This document shows positions 7,928 to 15,897 of a stretch of DNA of 64,000 bases, in pieces; the first letter of the stretch is position 1, and the number at the start of each line of letters is the position of its first letter. A program made the translations under genes and the position numbers. The stretch is from Afifella marina DSM 2698 (GTDB lineage: Bacteria; Pseudomonadota; Alphaproteobacteria; Rhizobiales; Afifellaceae): positions 682,001-746,000 of the forward strand of contig NZ_FMVW01000001.1 of the NCBI RefSeq assembly GCF_900102695.1, read 5' to 3'. Under the pieces are notes generated by a model. It was not told where the DNA came from and did no database searches. It saw only the letters and a list, made by a program, of their open reading frames with translations.

Positions 7928-9079
7928 ATGCGCTGGTGGAGACAAGCGCTGGAGGCGAAAGCCTCGCGCACGGGACCGCTGATCGCTTTTTCGCACACCG
8001 GCGCGCCGGTATGGACGCCGCGCCATTACGCGGCGCTCGCCCGACGCGGCTATATGGAAAACGCCATCGTCTACCGCGCCGTGCGGCTGGTTTCCGAGGC
8101 GGCGGCCTCCGTGCCGCTGCTTCTTTATGAGGGGGCGCGAGAGCTCGCCGAGCATCCGCTCTTGGCGCTCCTCGCCCGCCCCAATCCGCGCCAGGCCGGG
8201 GCGGAGCTTTTCGAGGCGGCTTACGGCCATCTCCTGACCTCGGGCAATGCCTATCTGGAGGCGGTGACGGGCTCAGATGGTGAGATCCGTGAAATCTATG
8301 CGCTGCGGCCGGACCGGATGAAGGTGATTGCGGGCCCTGACGGCTGGGCGCAGGCGTATGAATATTCCGTCGCCGGACAGAGCCTGCGCTTTCAGATGCC
8401 GGAGGAGGGGCTGTCGCCGATCCTGCATCTGACGCTCTTTCATCCGCTCAACGATTATTACGGCTTTGCCCCGCTCGAAGCGGCACAAAAGGCGCTCGAC
8501 CTCCACAACGAGGCGTCGGCCTGGAACAAGGCGCTTCTGGAGAATGCCGCGAGGCCTTCCGGTGCGCTCGTCTATCAGGGGCCGGAAGGCGCGAACCTGT
8601 CGGAAGATCAGTTCGCCCGGCTCAAAGGCGAGCTCACAGAGAATTTCGAAGGTGCCGCCAATGCGGGACGGCCGCTTCTCCTGGAGGGCGGGCTTTCCTG
8701 GCAGGCGATGAGCCTGTCGCCGAAGGACATGGATTTTCTGGAAGCGAAGAACGCGGCGGCACGCGAGATCGCGCTCGCCTTCGGCGTGCCGCCGATGCTT
8801 TTGGGCATTCCGGGCGACAACACCTATTCCAATTACCAGGAGGCGAACCGGGCGCTGTGGCGCCAGACGGTCTTGCCGCTGATCGGACGGATGACCGGCG
8901 CGCTCTCGAACTGGCTGGCACCTTCCTTTGGCGAGCGCCTGCGCCTTTCTTATGACGCCGATCAGATCGATGCGCTCGCCGCCGATCGCGCCGAACGCTG
9001 GAAGCGGCTGTCGGAGGCGAGCTTTTTGAGCGACGACGAAAAGCGCGAGGCGCTGGGCTACGGGCCGCTCGAGGCATGA
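7928..9079 (+). CDS. GTA g3, HK97-family portal protein
   Basis: This forms the dodecameric ring through which DNA enters the GTA head. It is 383 residues and a clear HK97-type portal: HYAALARRGYMENAIVYRA at the N-terminus, the NAYLEAV and PDRMKVI strands, the PLNDYYGFAPLEAAQKAL helix and the FGVPPMLLGIPGDNTYSNY segment before the C-terminal helices. GGGAGAG precedes the ATG. It is separated from the terminase by cargo genes and followed by a convergent transporter gene, so it cannot share an uninterrupted sense transcript with its neighbours unless that transcript crosses antisense genes. The frame is intact. Confidence 0.94.
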   Translation: MRWWRQALEAKASRTGPLIAFSHTGAPVWTPRHYAALARRGYMENAIVYRAVRLVSEAAASVPLLLYEGARELAEHPLLALLARPNPRQAGAELFEAAYGHLLTSGNAYLEAVTGSDGEIREIYALRPDRMKVIAGPDGWAQAYEYSVAGQSLRFQMPEEGLSPILHLTLFHPLNDYYGFAPLEAAQKALDLHNEASAWNKALLENAARPSGALVYQGPEGANLSEDQFARLKGELTENFEGAANAGRPLLLEGGLSWQAMSLSPKDMDFLEAKNAAAREIALAFGVPPMLLGIPGDNTYSNYQEANRALWRQTVLPLIGRMTGALSNWLAPSFGERLRLSYDADQIDALAADRAERWKRLSEASFLSDDEKREALGYGPLEA

Positions 9080-9081
9080 TG

Positions 9082-9122
9082 GGCCAGCAAGATGCGGCCA
9101 GAATGATGGGGCCAGAATGATG
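9082..9122. repeat. Three 14-bp tandem units after the portal gene
   Basis: GGCCAGAATGATG and a variant (GGCCAGCAAGATG) recur at 9082-9094, 9096-9108 and 9110-9122, just after the portal stop codon (9077-9079). The units fill the 47-base gap to the convergent transporter gene and may mark the junction where that gene pair entered. Confidence 0.6.
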
Positions 9123-9126
9123 CGTC

Positions 9127-9966
9127 TCAGGCCTTCATCAGGGCGAGACCGCAGGCGATGCAGGCGGCGGAGATCCACCGCCAGCGGCTGACGGGTTCGC
9201 GCAGGACGAAGGCGGCGATCAGCGCGGCAAAGAGGATGCTCGATTCGCGCAAGGCGGCGACGAGGGCGATCGGCGCCTGGGTAAAAGCCCAGACCGCGAT
9301 CCAATAGGAGCCGAGCGACATCGCCCCGGCCGCCACGCCGCTTTTCCAGGCGGGACGGAGGGCGACGAAGGCGGAGCGCCCATGCCGCACGGCGATGAAG
9401 GCTGTGAGGAGGGCGGCATCGCCGATCACCATCCACAGGACGAAGCCTGAGGGTGTGTCGGCGACGCGCGCGCCGAGGCCGTCGACGAGCGTGTAGCTGG
9501 CGGTGAAGCCGGCCGTGCCGAGGGCGAAGAAGAGGGCATGCGCGTCCATGCGGCCGGAGGTCGAGCCCTTCGCCGCCATCAGGAGAATGCCGGCGGAGAT
9601 GGCGCCGATCGCGACAAAGGCGGACGGCGCAAAGGATGCGTCGAGGAATAAGACAGATATGACCGTGACGAAGATCGGCGCGGCGCCGCGGGCGAGCGGA
9701 TAGGCTTGGCTGAGATCGGCGCGCGCATAGGCTTCGATGAGAAAGAGCTTGTAGCCGGCATGAAGGGCGGCCGCGGCCGCGATCATCGGTAAGGACGCGG
9801 CCGCCGGCCGGGCGACGAAGGGCAGCGCGCATGCCGCGATCGCCGCCTGCGCGATGGCGAGGAGCAGGATCGTGGAGACGCGGTCGAGCCCGACCTTCAC
9901 CACGGAATTCCACCCGGCATGGAGAAGGGCGGCGAGGATGACCGCGGCGAAGACGTGATTGTCCAT
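9127..9966 (-). CDS. EamA/DMT family transporter
   Basis: This is a predicted inner-membrane drug/metabolite exporter of the EamA type, about 279 residues, with roughly ten hydrophobic segments in two repeats, each ending in the typical small-residue helix (SAGILLMAAKG; AACIACGLALMKA). The ATG at 9966 is chosen because the upstream extension is charged and would place 51 unlikely residues before the first membrane segment. The substrate is unknown. It is divergent from a LysR-family gene at 10094, which probably controls it. Convergent to the GTA portal gene, it is a guest in the cluster. Confidence 0.88.
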   Translation of the reverse strand: MDNHVFAAVILAALLHAGWNSVVKVGLDRVSTILLLAIAQAAIAACALPFVARPAAASLPMIAAAAALHAGYKLFLIEAYARADLSQAYPLARGAAPIFVTVISVLFLDASFAPSAFVAIGAISAGILLMAAKGSTSGRMDAHALFFALGTAGFTASYTLVDGLGARVADTPSGFVLWMVIGDAALLTAFIAVRHGRSAFVALRPAWKSGVAAGAMSLGSYWIAVWAFTQAPIALVAALRESSILFAALIAAFVLREPVSRWRWISAACIACGLALMKA

Positions 9967-10093
9967 GCAGGCTTTCCAGGAGAGGGGTCTGAGGTCGCAC
10001 GCAGCGCGGCGTGATGTGTCGTTTCCTCTTCTGGCTGATTGCGTTTTCTTGGAAAAACGATGATTTTTGGTTCTTGGTGTGAGGAAAACGCAC

Positions 10094-10873
10094 ATGAAGC
10101 GCGGAGCTCTTCCGCTCAATGCCCTGCGTGCCTTCGAGGCGACGATGCGGCATGGCCAGATGCGGCTTGCCGCCGACGAGCTCGGCGTGACGCATGGCGC
10201 CGTCAGCCGTCAGGTGCGGCTTTTGGAGGAGATCCTTGAGGTTCCGCTCTTCGAAGGGCCGCGCAACAAATTGGTGCCGACGCAGACGGCACTGGAGCTC
10301 GAACCGGCCTTGACGGAGGCCTTCGACGGCATCGAGGTGGCTGTCACCCGCGCCATGCAGCGCGAGAGCCGGTTTCTCGACGTCTCCTGCACGGGCACGC
10401 TCGCCATGCGCTGGCTGATCCCGCGGCTCGTCGACTTCCAGACGGCGCATCCGAAGATCGAGGTGCGGCTGACCGGCGAATACGGGCCGGTCGTGAGCCC
10501 GAAGCTTGCCGCGAGCGTCGATCTCGACGCGCCGGAAACGCTTCATACGCTGCCGGCGCTCCATACGAAGACTCGGCCGGCGGCCTGGGCCGATTGGTGC
10601 CGGGAAAAGGATCTGGTACCGCCGACGGGCGGGCGCGTCTTCGAGCATTTCTACTTCCTGCTGGAAGCGGCGACGGCCGGGCTCGGCGTGGCGATCGCGC
10701 CCGAAGTGCTGGTGCGCGACGATGTTGCTGCGGGGCGGCTTCTGGCGCCTTTCGGCTTTGCCCCGACGGGACAGGCCTATGTCGCGCTCAGGCCGCGCCG
10801 GCCGAACCGCGATGCGCAGCTTTTCATCGCCTGGCTGGAAGACGCGGCGATGACGCCCGGCCCGGCAAGCTGA
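10094..10873 (+). CDS. LysR-family regulator, GcvA-like, with shortened effector domain
   Basis: The N-terminus (LPLNALRAFEATMRHGQM) and HTH (LAADELGVTHGAVSRQVR) are those of GcvA-like LysR regulators. The protein is only 259 residues against about 300 usual. In the effector domain EVRLTGEYG runs directly into PVVSPKLAAS, whereas relatives carry some 30-40 residues there (the first crossing of the effector fold, with its 'DVAIRYG' segment). This looks like an in-frame internal deletion near base 10485, although the rest (EHFYFLLEAATAGLGVAIA) is well kept. ATG 10094 has GAGGA eight bases before it. It is divergent from the EamA transporter gene. Whether it still binds an effector is doubtful. 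Confidence 0.85.
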   Translation: MKRGALPLNALRAFEATMRHGQMRLAADELGVTHGAVSRQVRLLEEILEVPLFEGPRNKLVPTQTALELEPALTEAFDGIEVAVTRAMQRESRFLDVSCTGTLAMRWLIPRLVDFQTAHPKIEVRLTGEYGPVVSPKLAASVDLDAPETLHTLPALHTKTRPAAWADWCREKDLVPPTGGRVFEHFYFLLEAATAGLGVAIAPEVLVRDDVAAGRLLAPFGFAPTGQAYVALRPRRPNRDAQLFIAWLEDAAMTPGPAS

Positions 10874-10932
10874 TGCGGGGCGCCTGCCGGTTTTCTGGCC
10901 GGGCGGACATGACAGGAAGCGAAGGGGTGACG

Positions 10933-11121
10933 ATGCCTGAGCTCACCAAGACCTTCGCCGAACGGGGCGATCTGGCGCATCTGGCGCTGTTTCTGTGGGC
11001 GTCGGGCGCCTCCGGACTGCTCGTCTGGAGCCTGCGTGAGCTCGCCGCCTCCAACCGGCGTTTCAACGATTTCGTCAAGGAGATCGCACAGCTCAACCGG
11101 CTGTTCCGCGACCATTCCTGA
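10933..11121 (+). CDS. Small membrane protein of the GTA cluster (g3.5 region)
   Basis: This is a 62-residue protein with one predicted transmembrane helix (ALFLWASGASGLLVWSLREL) and a charged C-terminal helix (RFNDFVKEIAQLNRLFRDHS). It lies between portal and protease, where GTA clusters carry short unnamed genes. GAAGGGG precedes the ATG at 10933; a GTG six bases upstream is possible. The gene starts 60 bases after the LysR regulator ends, and the next small gene begins 16 bases after it. The role is unknown, possibly head assembly at the membrane. Confidence 0.7.
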   Translation: MPELTKTFAERGDLAHLALFLWASGASGLLVWSLRELAASNRRFNDFVKEIAQLNRLFRDHS

Positions 11122-11136
11122 ACTTTCGAGGCCACG

Positions 11137-11304
11137 ATGAAGAGACTTTGGAACGCGCTCGTGCCGGCGCGAACGGACCATCGCGCCGTGTTTTCGGAAT
11201 TCGCCGTCAGGCTTCTGGGGGCGATCGCCGAACAGAGATGGGCCCGCCACGGCAATGGCGCTGCCGGTGAGAACGGAAGGCCGCGCTTCCGGGTGGTGCG
11301 ATGA
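11137..11304 (+). CDS. Very small GTA-cluster protein overlapping the protease start
   Basis: This 55-residue frame (MKRLWNALVPARTDHRAVFS...) has an amphipathic central helix (EFAVRLLGAIAEQRWARHGN) and a basic tail. Its stop codon overlaps the start of the prohead protease as ATGA (11301-11304), the usual sign of translational coupling, which is the main argument that it is real. It sits at the g3.5 position of GTA clusters. Function unknown. Confidence 0.65.
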   Translation: MKRLWNALVPARTDHRAVFSEFAVRLLGAIAEQRWARHGNGAAGENGRPRFRVVR

Positions 11305-11897
11305 GGGCGCGCGCCCGGCACGGGCCGGACATCCTCGCCGCCACCGCGACCTTGCGGCAAAGCCTGGAAGAGATCGGCGCCGATGGGCGCTTCTCCGGCT
11401 ATGCGAGCCTTTTCGGCCGGCGCGATCTGGCCGGCGATATCGTCATGCCGGGCGCCTTCGCGACATCTCTGAAGACGCGCGGGGCGGCCGGCATCCGCAT
11501 GCTCTTCCAGCACGATCCGGCCGAGCCGATCGGTGTGTGGGAGGAGATTGCCGAGGATCGGCGCGGGCTTTTCGTGCGCGGGCGGCTGACGCTCGACGTG
11601 GTGCGGGCGCGCGAGGTGCATGCGCTGTTGAAGGCGGGCGGGCTCGACGGGCTGTCGATCGGCTACCGCACGCTGCGCGGGCGCAAGGACCGGCGGGGTG
11701 GCATCCGCCGCCTTTACGAGATCGACCTCTGGGAGGTCTCGATCGTCACCTTTCCGATGCTGACGGAGGCACGCATCGCCTCCGTCAAGACAGACGAGCC
11801 GGGGCTTTCCGCAAGGCTCCTCTCCGCCGCGCGGCGCCTGACGCCCGCCCGGCCGAAAGGCGCCCGGATTGCCGGCGGAAAACCGGCCTTTTCCTGA
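11301..11897 (+). CDS. GTA g4, HK97-family prohead protease
   Basis: This is a serine protease that trims the N-terminal region of the major capsid protein during head maturation. It is 198 residues. The U9/HK97 protease pattern is present: SGYASLFGRRDLAGDIVMPG near the N-terminus, the catalytic His in LFQHDPAEPIG, the catalytic Ser in GLSIGYRT, and EIDLWEVSIVTFPM. It is coupled by ATGA to the small gene before it and sits 23 bases before the capsid gene, the standard GTA order. Confidence 0.94.
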   Translation: MRARARHGPDILAATATLRQSLEEIGADGRFSGYASLFGRRDLAGDIVMPGAFATSLKTRGAAGIRMLFQHDPAEPIGVWEEIAEDRRGLFVRGRLTLDVVRAREVHALLKAGGLDGLSIGYRTLRGRKDRRGGIRRLYEIDLWEVSIVTFPMLTEARIASVKTDEPGLSARLLSAARRLTPARPKGARIAGGKPAFS

Positions 11898-11920
11898 ACA
11901 TGCGAAACCAAGAGGACGAA

Positions 11921-13246
11921 ATGACGATGTCTGGCCGTAATGCCGGGGCGAGCCCGGCGCTGGAAAACAAGATGCATGGCGATCCCCTCGCCGAGACCAA
12001 GGCGGGGCCGCCCCCTGAAGTGGGCGTCGCCTTCGACGAATTCATGAACGCCTTCGAGGCTTTCAAGGAGGCGAACGACGAGCGGCTCGGCGAGATCGAG
12101 CGGCGTCTTGCCCCCGACGTCGTCACCGAAGAGAAGGTGGCGCGGCTCAACGACGTGCTCGACCGGCAGGAACGGGCGATCGAACGCCTGACGATCGAGG
12201 GGCGCCGACCGCGGCTTGCGGGCAGCAACGGAGCCGAGCCGTTTCTGGAGCGTGCCGGTGCCGATCTCTCCGGCCATGGCGCCGCCTTCTCGCGCTATCT
12301 GCGGGCGGGCGAGACGGCGGCTCTTGCAAGGCTTGAGCGAAAGGCGATGGCGATCGGCACCTCCGACGGCGCGGATGGCGGCTATCTGGTGCCGGACGAG
12401 ACGGAAGCGGAGATCGGCCGCAGGCTCGTCCAGGTCTCGCCGATCCGGGCGATCGCGAGCAGCATCACCGTGTCGGGCAGCCTCTACAAGAAACCCTTTG
12501 CGGTGAGCGGGCCGGCGACCGGCTGGGTCGGCGAGAGCGAGGCGCGGCCCGAGACGGATACGCCGGTTCTCGATGCGCTCGAATATCCGGTGATGGAGCT
12601 TTACGCGATGCCCGCCGCGACGGGTGCGCTTCTCGACGATGCGATCGTCGATCTGTCTGCCTGGCTGGCCGGCGAGGTCGACCAGGCTTTTGCCGAACAG
12701 GAGAGCGCGGCCTTCGTCAAAGGCAACGGCAACAAGAAGCCGACGGGATTTCTCGCCGTGCCGAATATCGCCGAAAGCGCCTGGGAATGGGGCAAGCTCG
12801 GCACGCTTTCGACCGGGGTTTCAGGTGCCTTTCCCGCCGACATGCCGAGCGATCTTCTGATCGACCTCGTCTATGCGCTGAAGGCCGGCTACCGCCAGAA
12901 CGCCCATTTCGTCATGAACCGGCGCACCGAGGCGGCGATCCGCAAATTGAAGGACGCCGACGGGAATTATGTCTGGGCGCCGCCGGCGGGGCTCGGCAGC
13001 CGTGCCACGATCATGAATTTCCCGGTCGTGGACGCCGAAGACATGCCCGACATCGCGGCAGGCTCTCTGTCGATCGCCTTCGGTGATTTTTCGCGCGGCT
13101 ATCTGATCGTCGACCGCCAGGGCATCCGCATCCTGCGCGATCCCTATTCGGCCAAGCCCTACGTGCTTTTTTACACGACGAAACGGGTCGGCGGCGGCGT
13201 TCTCGACTTCGACGCGATCAAACTTGTCAAGTTCAGCGCAAGCTAG
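11921..13246 (+). CDS. GTA g5, HK97-fold major capsid protein
   Basis: This is the head shell subunit, 441 residues. The N-terminal part is a charged helical delta-like region (FEAFKEANDERLGEIERRLA through LDRQERAIERLTIEG). The HK97 core follows from about residue 140 (GTSDGADGGYLVPDETEAEI; SPIRAIASSITVSGSLYKKP; FVMNRRTEAAIRKLKDADG; SIAFGDFSRGYLIVDR). ATG 11921 is chosen because AGAGGA lies directly upstream; an in-frame ATG at 11900 has no such site. It is followed by an intrinsic terminator before the connector genes, which would let the capsid be made in excess. Confidence 0.95.
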   Translation: MTMSGRNAGASPALENKMHGDPLAETKAGPPPEVGVAFDEFMNAFEAFKEANDERLGEIERRLAPDVVTEEKVARLNDVLDRQERAIERLTIEGRRPRLAGSNGAEPFLERAGADLSGHGAAFSRYLRAGETAALARLERKAMAIGTSDGADGGYLVPDETEAEIGRRLVQVSPIRAIASSITVSGSLYKKPFAVSGPATGWVGESEARPETDTPVLDALEYPVMELYAMPAATGALLDDAIVDLSAWLAGEVDQAFAEQESAAFVKGNGNKKPTGFLAVPNIAESAWEWGKLGTLSTGVSGAFPADMPSDLLIDLVYALKAGYRQNAHFVMNRRTEAAIRKLKDADGNYVWAPPAGLGSRATIMNFPVVDAEDMPDIAAGSLSIAFGDFSRGYLIVDRQGIRILRDPYSAKPYVLFYTTKRVGGGVLDFDAIKLVKFSAS

Positions 13247-13345
13247 GCGTGCGAAGACAGGTCGTCACCGACCTGAGGGTGCTGCCCTCATGTGATCCGG
13301 GGTCCCGCTCCTGCACCCCCATCCTCCGACGGGGCCCCGGCCTGC

Positions 13346-13375
13346 GGCCTGCCTTCGGGCAGGCCGCTCCTTTTT
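13346..13375 (+). terminator. Intrinsic terminator with UUCG tetraloop after the capsid gene
   Basis: A perfect 8-bp stem GGCCTGCC (13346-13353) with a TTCG loop pairs with GGCAGGCC (13358-13365), followed after a few bases by TTTTT (13371-13375). It lies 100 bases after the capsid stop and 15 before g6, so it probably attenuates transcription into the connector and tail genes. Confidence 0.75.
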
Positions 13376-13389
13376 CCCCAAGGTGACAT

Positions 13390-13944
13390 ATGCAACGCAT
13401 TCTTCTGGAAGGGCCGGAGGTGGAGCCCGTGTCGCTCGCCGAGGCGAAGGCGCATCTGCGCGTCGAGCACGAGGCCGAAGACGAGCTCATCTCCGCTTAC
13501 CTGGTCGCCGCGCGCGTGGCGCTCGAAGGCGATCTCCGCAAAGTTCTGATCGCGCAAGGATGGCGCCTCGTCCTGACGGAACACCCGCATGGCGGGCGTC
13601 TGCGGCTGCCGATCCGCCCGCTTTTGTCGGTGGATCGGGCGCGCCTCATGACGGCTTCCGGCGAAAGGCTCCTCGAAGAGGACGAGATTTCGCTTGGGGG
13701 CGCGGCGGACGAGCTCCGGCTCGATGCCAGGCTTTGGGGAATGATCCGGCTTCAGATCGACGTCACGGCGGGTTTCGGCGAGACCGCAGCCGAGGTGCCG
13801 GCGCCCCTGCGCCAGGCGATCCTGTTGCGCGCCGCCCATTGGTACGAGCATCGCGGTGCGGCGCTTGAAGCCGACGGGCCCGGCGCGCTGCCGGCCGGCT
13901 ACGAGCGGCTGATCGCGCCATTTCGCGAGCTGGTGGCGGCATGA
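13390..13944 (+). CDS. GTA g6, head-tail connector (adaptor) protein
   Basis: This is a 184-residue protein of the phage gp6/phiE125 gp8 connector type that stacks under the portal. It begins with MQRILLEGPEVEPVSLAEAK and AHLRVEHEAEDELISAYLVA, the typical N-terminal helices of the family, and ends with the helix APLRQAILLRAAHWYEHRGA. It starts right after the terminator hairpin. The next gene overlaps its stop by ATGA. Confidence 0.9.
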   Translation: MQRILLEGPEVEPVSLAEAKAHLRVEHEAEDELISAYLVAARVALEGDLRKVLIAQGWRLVLTEHPHGGRLRLPIRPLLSVDRARLMTASGERLLEEDEISLGGAADELRLDARLWGMIRLQIDVTAGFGETAAEVPAPLRQAILLRAAHWYEHRGAALEADGPGALPAGYERLIAPFRELVAA

Positions 13945-14318
13945 GCGCGGCGCGCCGGAGGGCGAGGCGGCCTGTGACGCGACCCATGACCAGGCCTGTG
14001 ACCAGGCCGGGCCGGCTCTCCCAGCGCATGGTCTGGGAACGGCCGGTGACCGCGCCGGACGGGCTCGGCGGCGAAACCACCACCTATCTGCCGATCGGCC
14101 ATGTCTGGGCCGATCTCCGACCCGGGACGGCGCGCGACGTGGCGCTCGGCGAAGGGCGGGTCGGCGAGGTGACGCACGAGATTTTTGTGCGGCGCGAGGT
14201 GGGACTTGCGGCCGGCGACCGGCTGCGACTCGGGGCGCGGGTGTTTCTCTGCGTCATCTGCCACGATCCCGACGCGAGCGGCCGCTTCACCCGCGCCGAA
14301 GCTGTGGAGGAAGTCTGA
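13941..14318 (+). CDS. GTA g7, head closure (stopper) protein
   Basis: A 125-residue protein of the SPP1 gp16-like head closure family: LSQRMVWERPVTAPDGLGGE, the VWADLRPG strand and the THEIFVRREVGLAAGDRLRL stretch are typical. It plugs the head-tail channel before tail attachment. The first 25 residues are an unusual basic extension with repeated units (PVTRPMTRPVTRPGR) encoded by a small tandem DNA repeat. It overlaps g6 by ATGA and g8 by TGATG. Confidence 0.88.
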   Translation: MSAARRRARRPVTRPMTRPVTRPGRLSQRMVWERPVTAPDGLGGETTTYLPIGHVWADLRPGTARDVALGEGRVGEVTHEIFVRREVGLAAGDRLRLGARVFLCVICHDPDASGRFTRAEAVEEV

Positions 14319-14731
14319 TGGGCGCCGAAGAGGCCCTGCAGCGGGCGATCTATGAAAGGCTTTCGGGAGATGCGGCGCTGACCGCCCTCATCGGGGCCGA
14401 CAAGGTCTTCGATCATGTGCCGCGGAATATCGCTGCGCCTTACGTGCATCTCGGTGAGATAGAGGTGACGCCCGTGGCCGCCGGCAGCGGCGCGGAGGGG
14501 GAGCTCATCGAGATTATCTTCTCGCTCGTCGCCTTTTCGCGCGGTCGCGGCCGTCGCGAGACGCTCGGGCTTGCCGCGGCTTTGCGCGATTTGCTGCATG
14601 ACGCCGATTTCGCGCTCGCCGGCTTCACGCTCGTCGGCTGCCGCTTCGTCCAGATGAAGACGAGCGGCGCCGGCGAGGCGAGCGGCCGGCGCGCGGTCTT
14701 GAAATTTCGCGCGGTGGTGGAGGAGGCGTGA
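14318..14731 (+). CDS. GTA g8, DUF3168 tail terminator protein
   Basis: This is a 137-residue DUF3168-type protein that caps the tail tube and joins it to the head. It shows the family's N-terminal helix (EALQRAIYERLSGDAALTAL), VFDHVPRNIAAPYVHLGEIE, and the VALEF-like strand LVGCRFVQMKTSGAGE. The start overlaps the g7 stop (TGATG). In usual GTA order g9 follows directly; here 2.4 kb of unrelated genes intervene. Confidence 0.9.
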   Translation: MGAEEALQRAIYERLSGDAALTALIGADKVFDHVPRNIAAPYVHLGEIEVTPVAAGSGAEGELIEIIFSLVAFSRGRGRRETLGLAAALRDLLHDADFALAGFTLVGCRFVQMKTSGAGEASGRRAVLKFRAVVEEA

Positions 14732-14748
14732 GCGCAAGGTCATGCGTG

Positions 14749-14770
14749 TCGCGAGATCAGGCCCTCGCGA
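14749..14770. terminator. Hairpin after GTA g8
   Basis: TCGCGAG (14749-14755) pairs with CTCGCGA (14764-14770) around an 8-base loop; a weak T-rich run (ggttct) follows. It could end the g6-g8 transcript before the inserted genes. Confidence 0.35.
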
Positions 14771-14822
14771 AGTGGTTCTAGCGACGGTGTCTGTGGCGAT
14801 GTGGGCCATTCACCGCGACTGA

Positions 14823-15233
14823 ATGGATCATGTAAATCTGTATACAACGAGAAGTATGCAGGGTCGCATGGCGCGGAAGCCGAAAGAAATCGGGACACTT
14901 GCCCACCTTGCGCATGCCCTGGCTGAGTTTGGTAGCCGGCTCGGAAGAGATACTCTCGTCTTTGTCGTTCTTGCGGTTGGCGCTTTCGGAGCGATGTCTC
15001 TCGGTGCCGACGAAAAGGCCGTCGCGTATGTCGCGACGCTTCTCCTCTTGGGCTGGCTTGTCAATAAATTGGTCAACGCCTACCTTCGCGAGCGCGCGGC
15101 CGCGCGCCGCCTGTTGCAACTCAGGCAAGAACGCGGCGTTAGGCTTTTGGAGAAATACTCCGAGAAGCAGGCACGCTTTCGCTTCAAAGGAGGCAAGTCT
15201 TCATCCGAGACAGAGAGTCGAGACAATGACTGA
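14823..15233 (+). CDS. Hypothetical two-helix membrane protein, cargo in GTA cluster
   Basis: I do not recognise this protein. It has up to 136 residues, two predicted transmembrane helices (LVFVVLAVGAFGAMSLG and YVATLLLLGWLVNKLVNAYL), then a basic cytosolic helix (LRERAAARRLLQLRQERGVR) and a charged tail. Three ATGs are possible (14823, 14856, 14868), none with a strong ribosome site; the first membrane segment begins well after all of them. It overlaps the next gene by eight bases, so the two are probably made together. Local base composition is lower in GC than the flanking GTA genes, in line with insertion. No phage-structural resemblance. Confidence 0.65.
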   Translation: MDHVNLYTTRSMQGRMARKPKEIGTLAHLAHALAEFGSRLGRDTLVFVVLAVGAFGAMSLGADEKAVAYVATLLLLGWLVNKLVNAYLRERAAARRLLQLRQERGVRLLEKYSEKQARFRFKGGKSSSETESRDND

Positions 15234-15828
15234 GATGATCGGAGGAGCGTTGTTCCGGGACGTTGGAATCTGGTTGCCGCTTCTGGTCGCCCTTTTCGTG
15301 GCTGCCTACTGGAGAGTCTGGCGGCTGGAGCAACGGGCAGACGTTCTCGATCTCGCGCGAGAGGCGAGCGAAGACTTTTACGATATGGCTGAAAGCGTGC
15401 TCTCCGACCCTGCGGCACCGGAAGAGGTCAAGCGAGCGCTGTACGATGTTGCGCGCGCCGTGACGGAACAGGACGCCGGCCACGAGATCTATCAGCTCGT
15501 CTTGCAGAGCACTCTGAAAGAGGAGCTGCGGCCGCGGGCCAAAGGCGGGCTCACCACGGCTATGGACCAGTTGAGGCGGCACCGCAGCGACCTTTACGAG
15601 AATGCCGAAGGAGCGTTTCGGGCCGGTCTGGCCGCAATCCTCCTCGGACATGCTGGTTTCGATCGCAAGATGAGCGTGACGGTTGTCCGCTCCGCCCGCT
15701 ATCCGATCCTGATGCGCCTCGTAGAGATGATTGAAAAGTTCTTCTCAGGTCCTGACGGTGTGCGCTTGAGCGATGGCGACACATCCAATCGTCCAGGGCC
15801 ATCAGCTGGATGCGCGGACGCTGCGTGA
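15226..15828 (+). CDS. Hypothetical membrane-anchored protein, cargo in GTA cluster
   Basis: This 200-residue protein has one N-terminal transmembrane helix (DVGIWLPLLVALFVAAYWRV) and a long helical soluble domain without recognisable motifs (ADVLDLAREASEDFYDMAES; EELRPRAKGGLTTAMDQLRR). It overlaps the upstream membrane-protein gene by eight bases, which suggests a two-component membrane complex of unknown purpose. A start at 15235 is also possible. It is not part of known GTA clusters. Confidence 0.65.
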   Translation: MTEMIGGALFRDVGIWLPLLVALFVAAYWRVWRLEQRADVLDLAREASEDFYDMAESVLSDPAAPEEVKRALYDVARAVTEQDAGHEIYQLVLQSTLKEELRPRAKGGLTTAMDQLRRHRSDLYENAEGAFRAGLAAILLGHAGFDRKMSVTVVRSARYPILMRLVEMIEKFFSGPDGVRLSDGDTSNRPGPSAGCADAA

Positions 15829-15897
15829 GGCGATCGGCCGGGCACGGCAAAGGCTTTGACGGGGCTTTGCTCCGAAGAGCCGCACATGGGCGATTAC

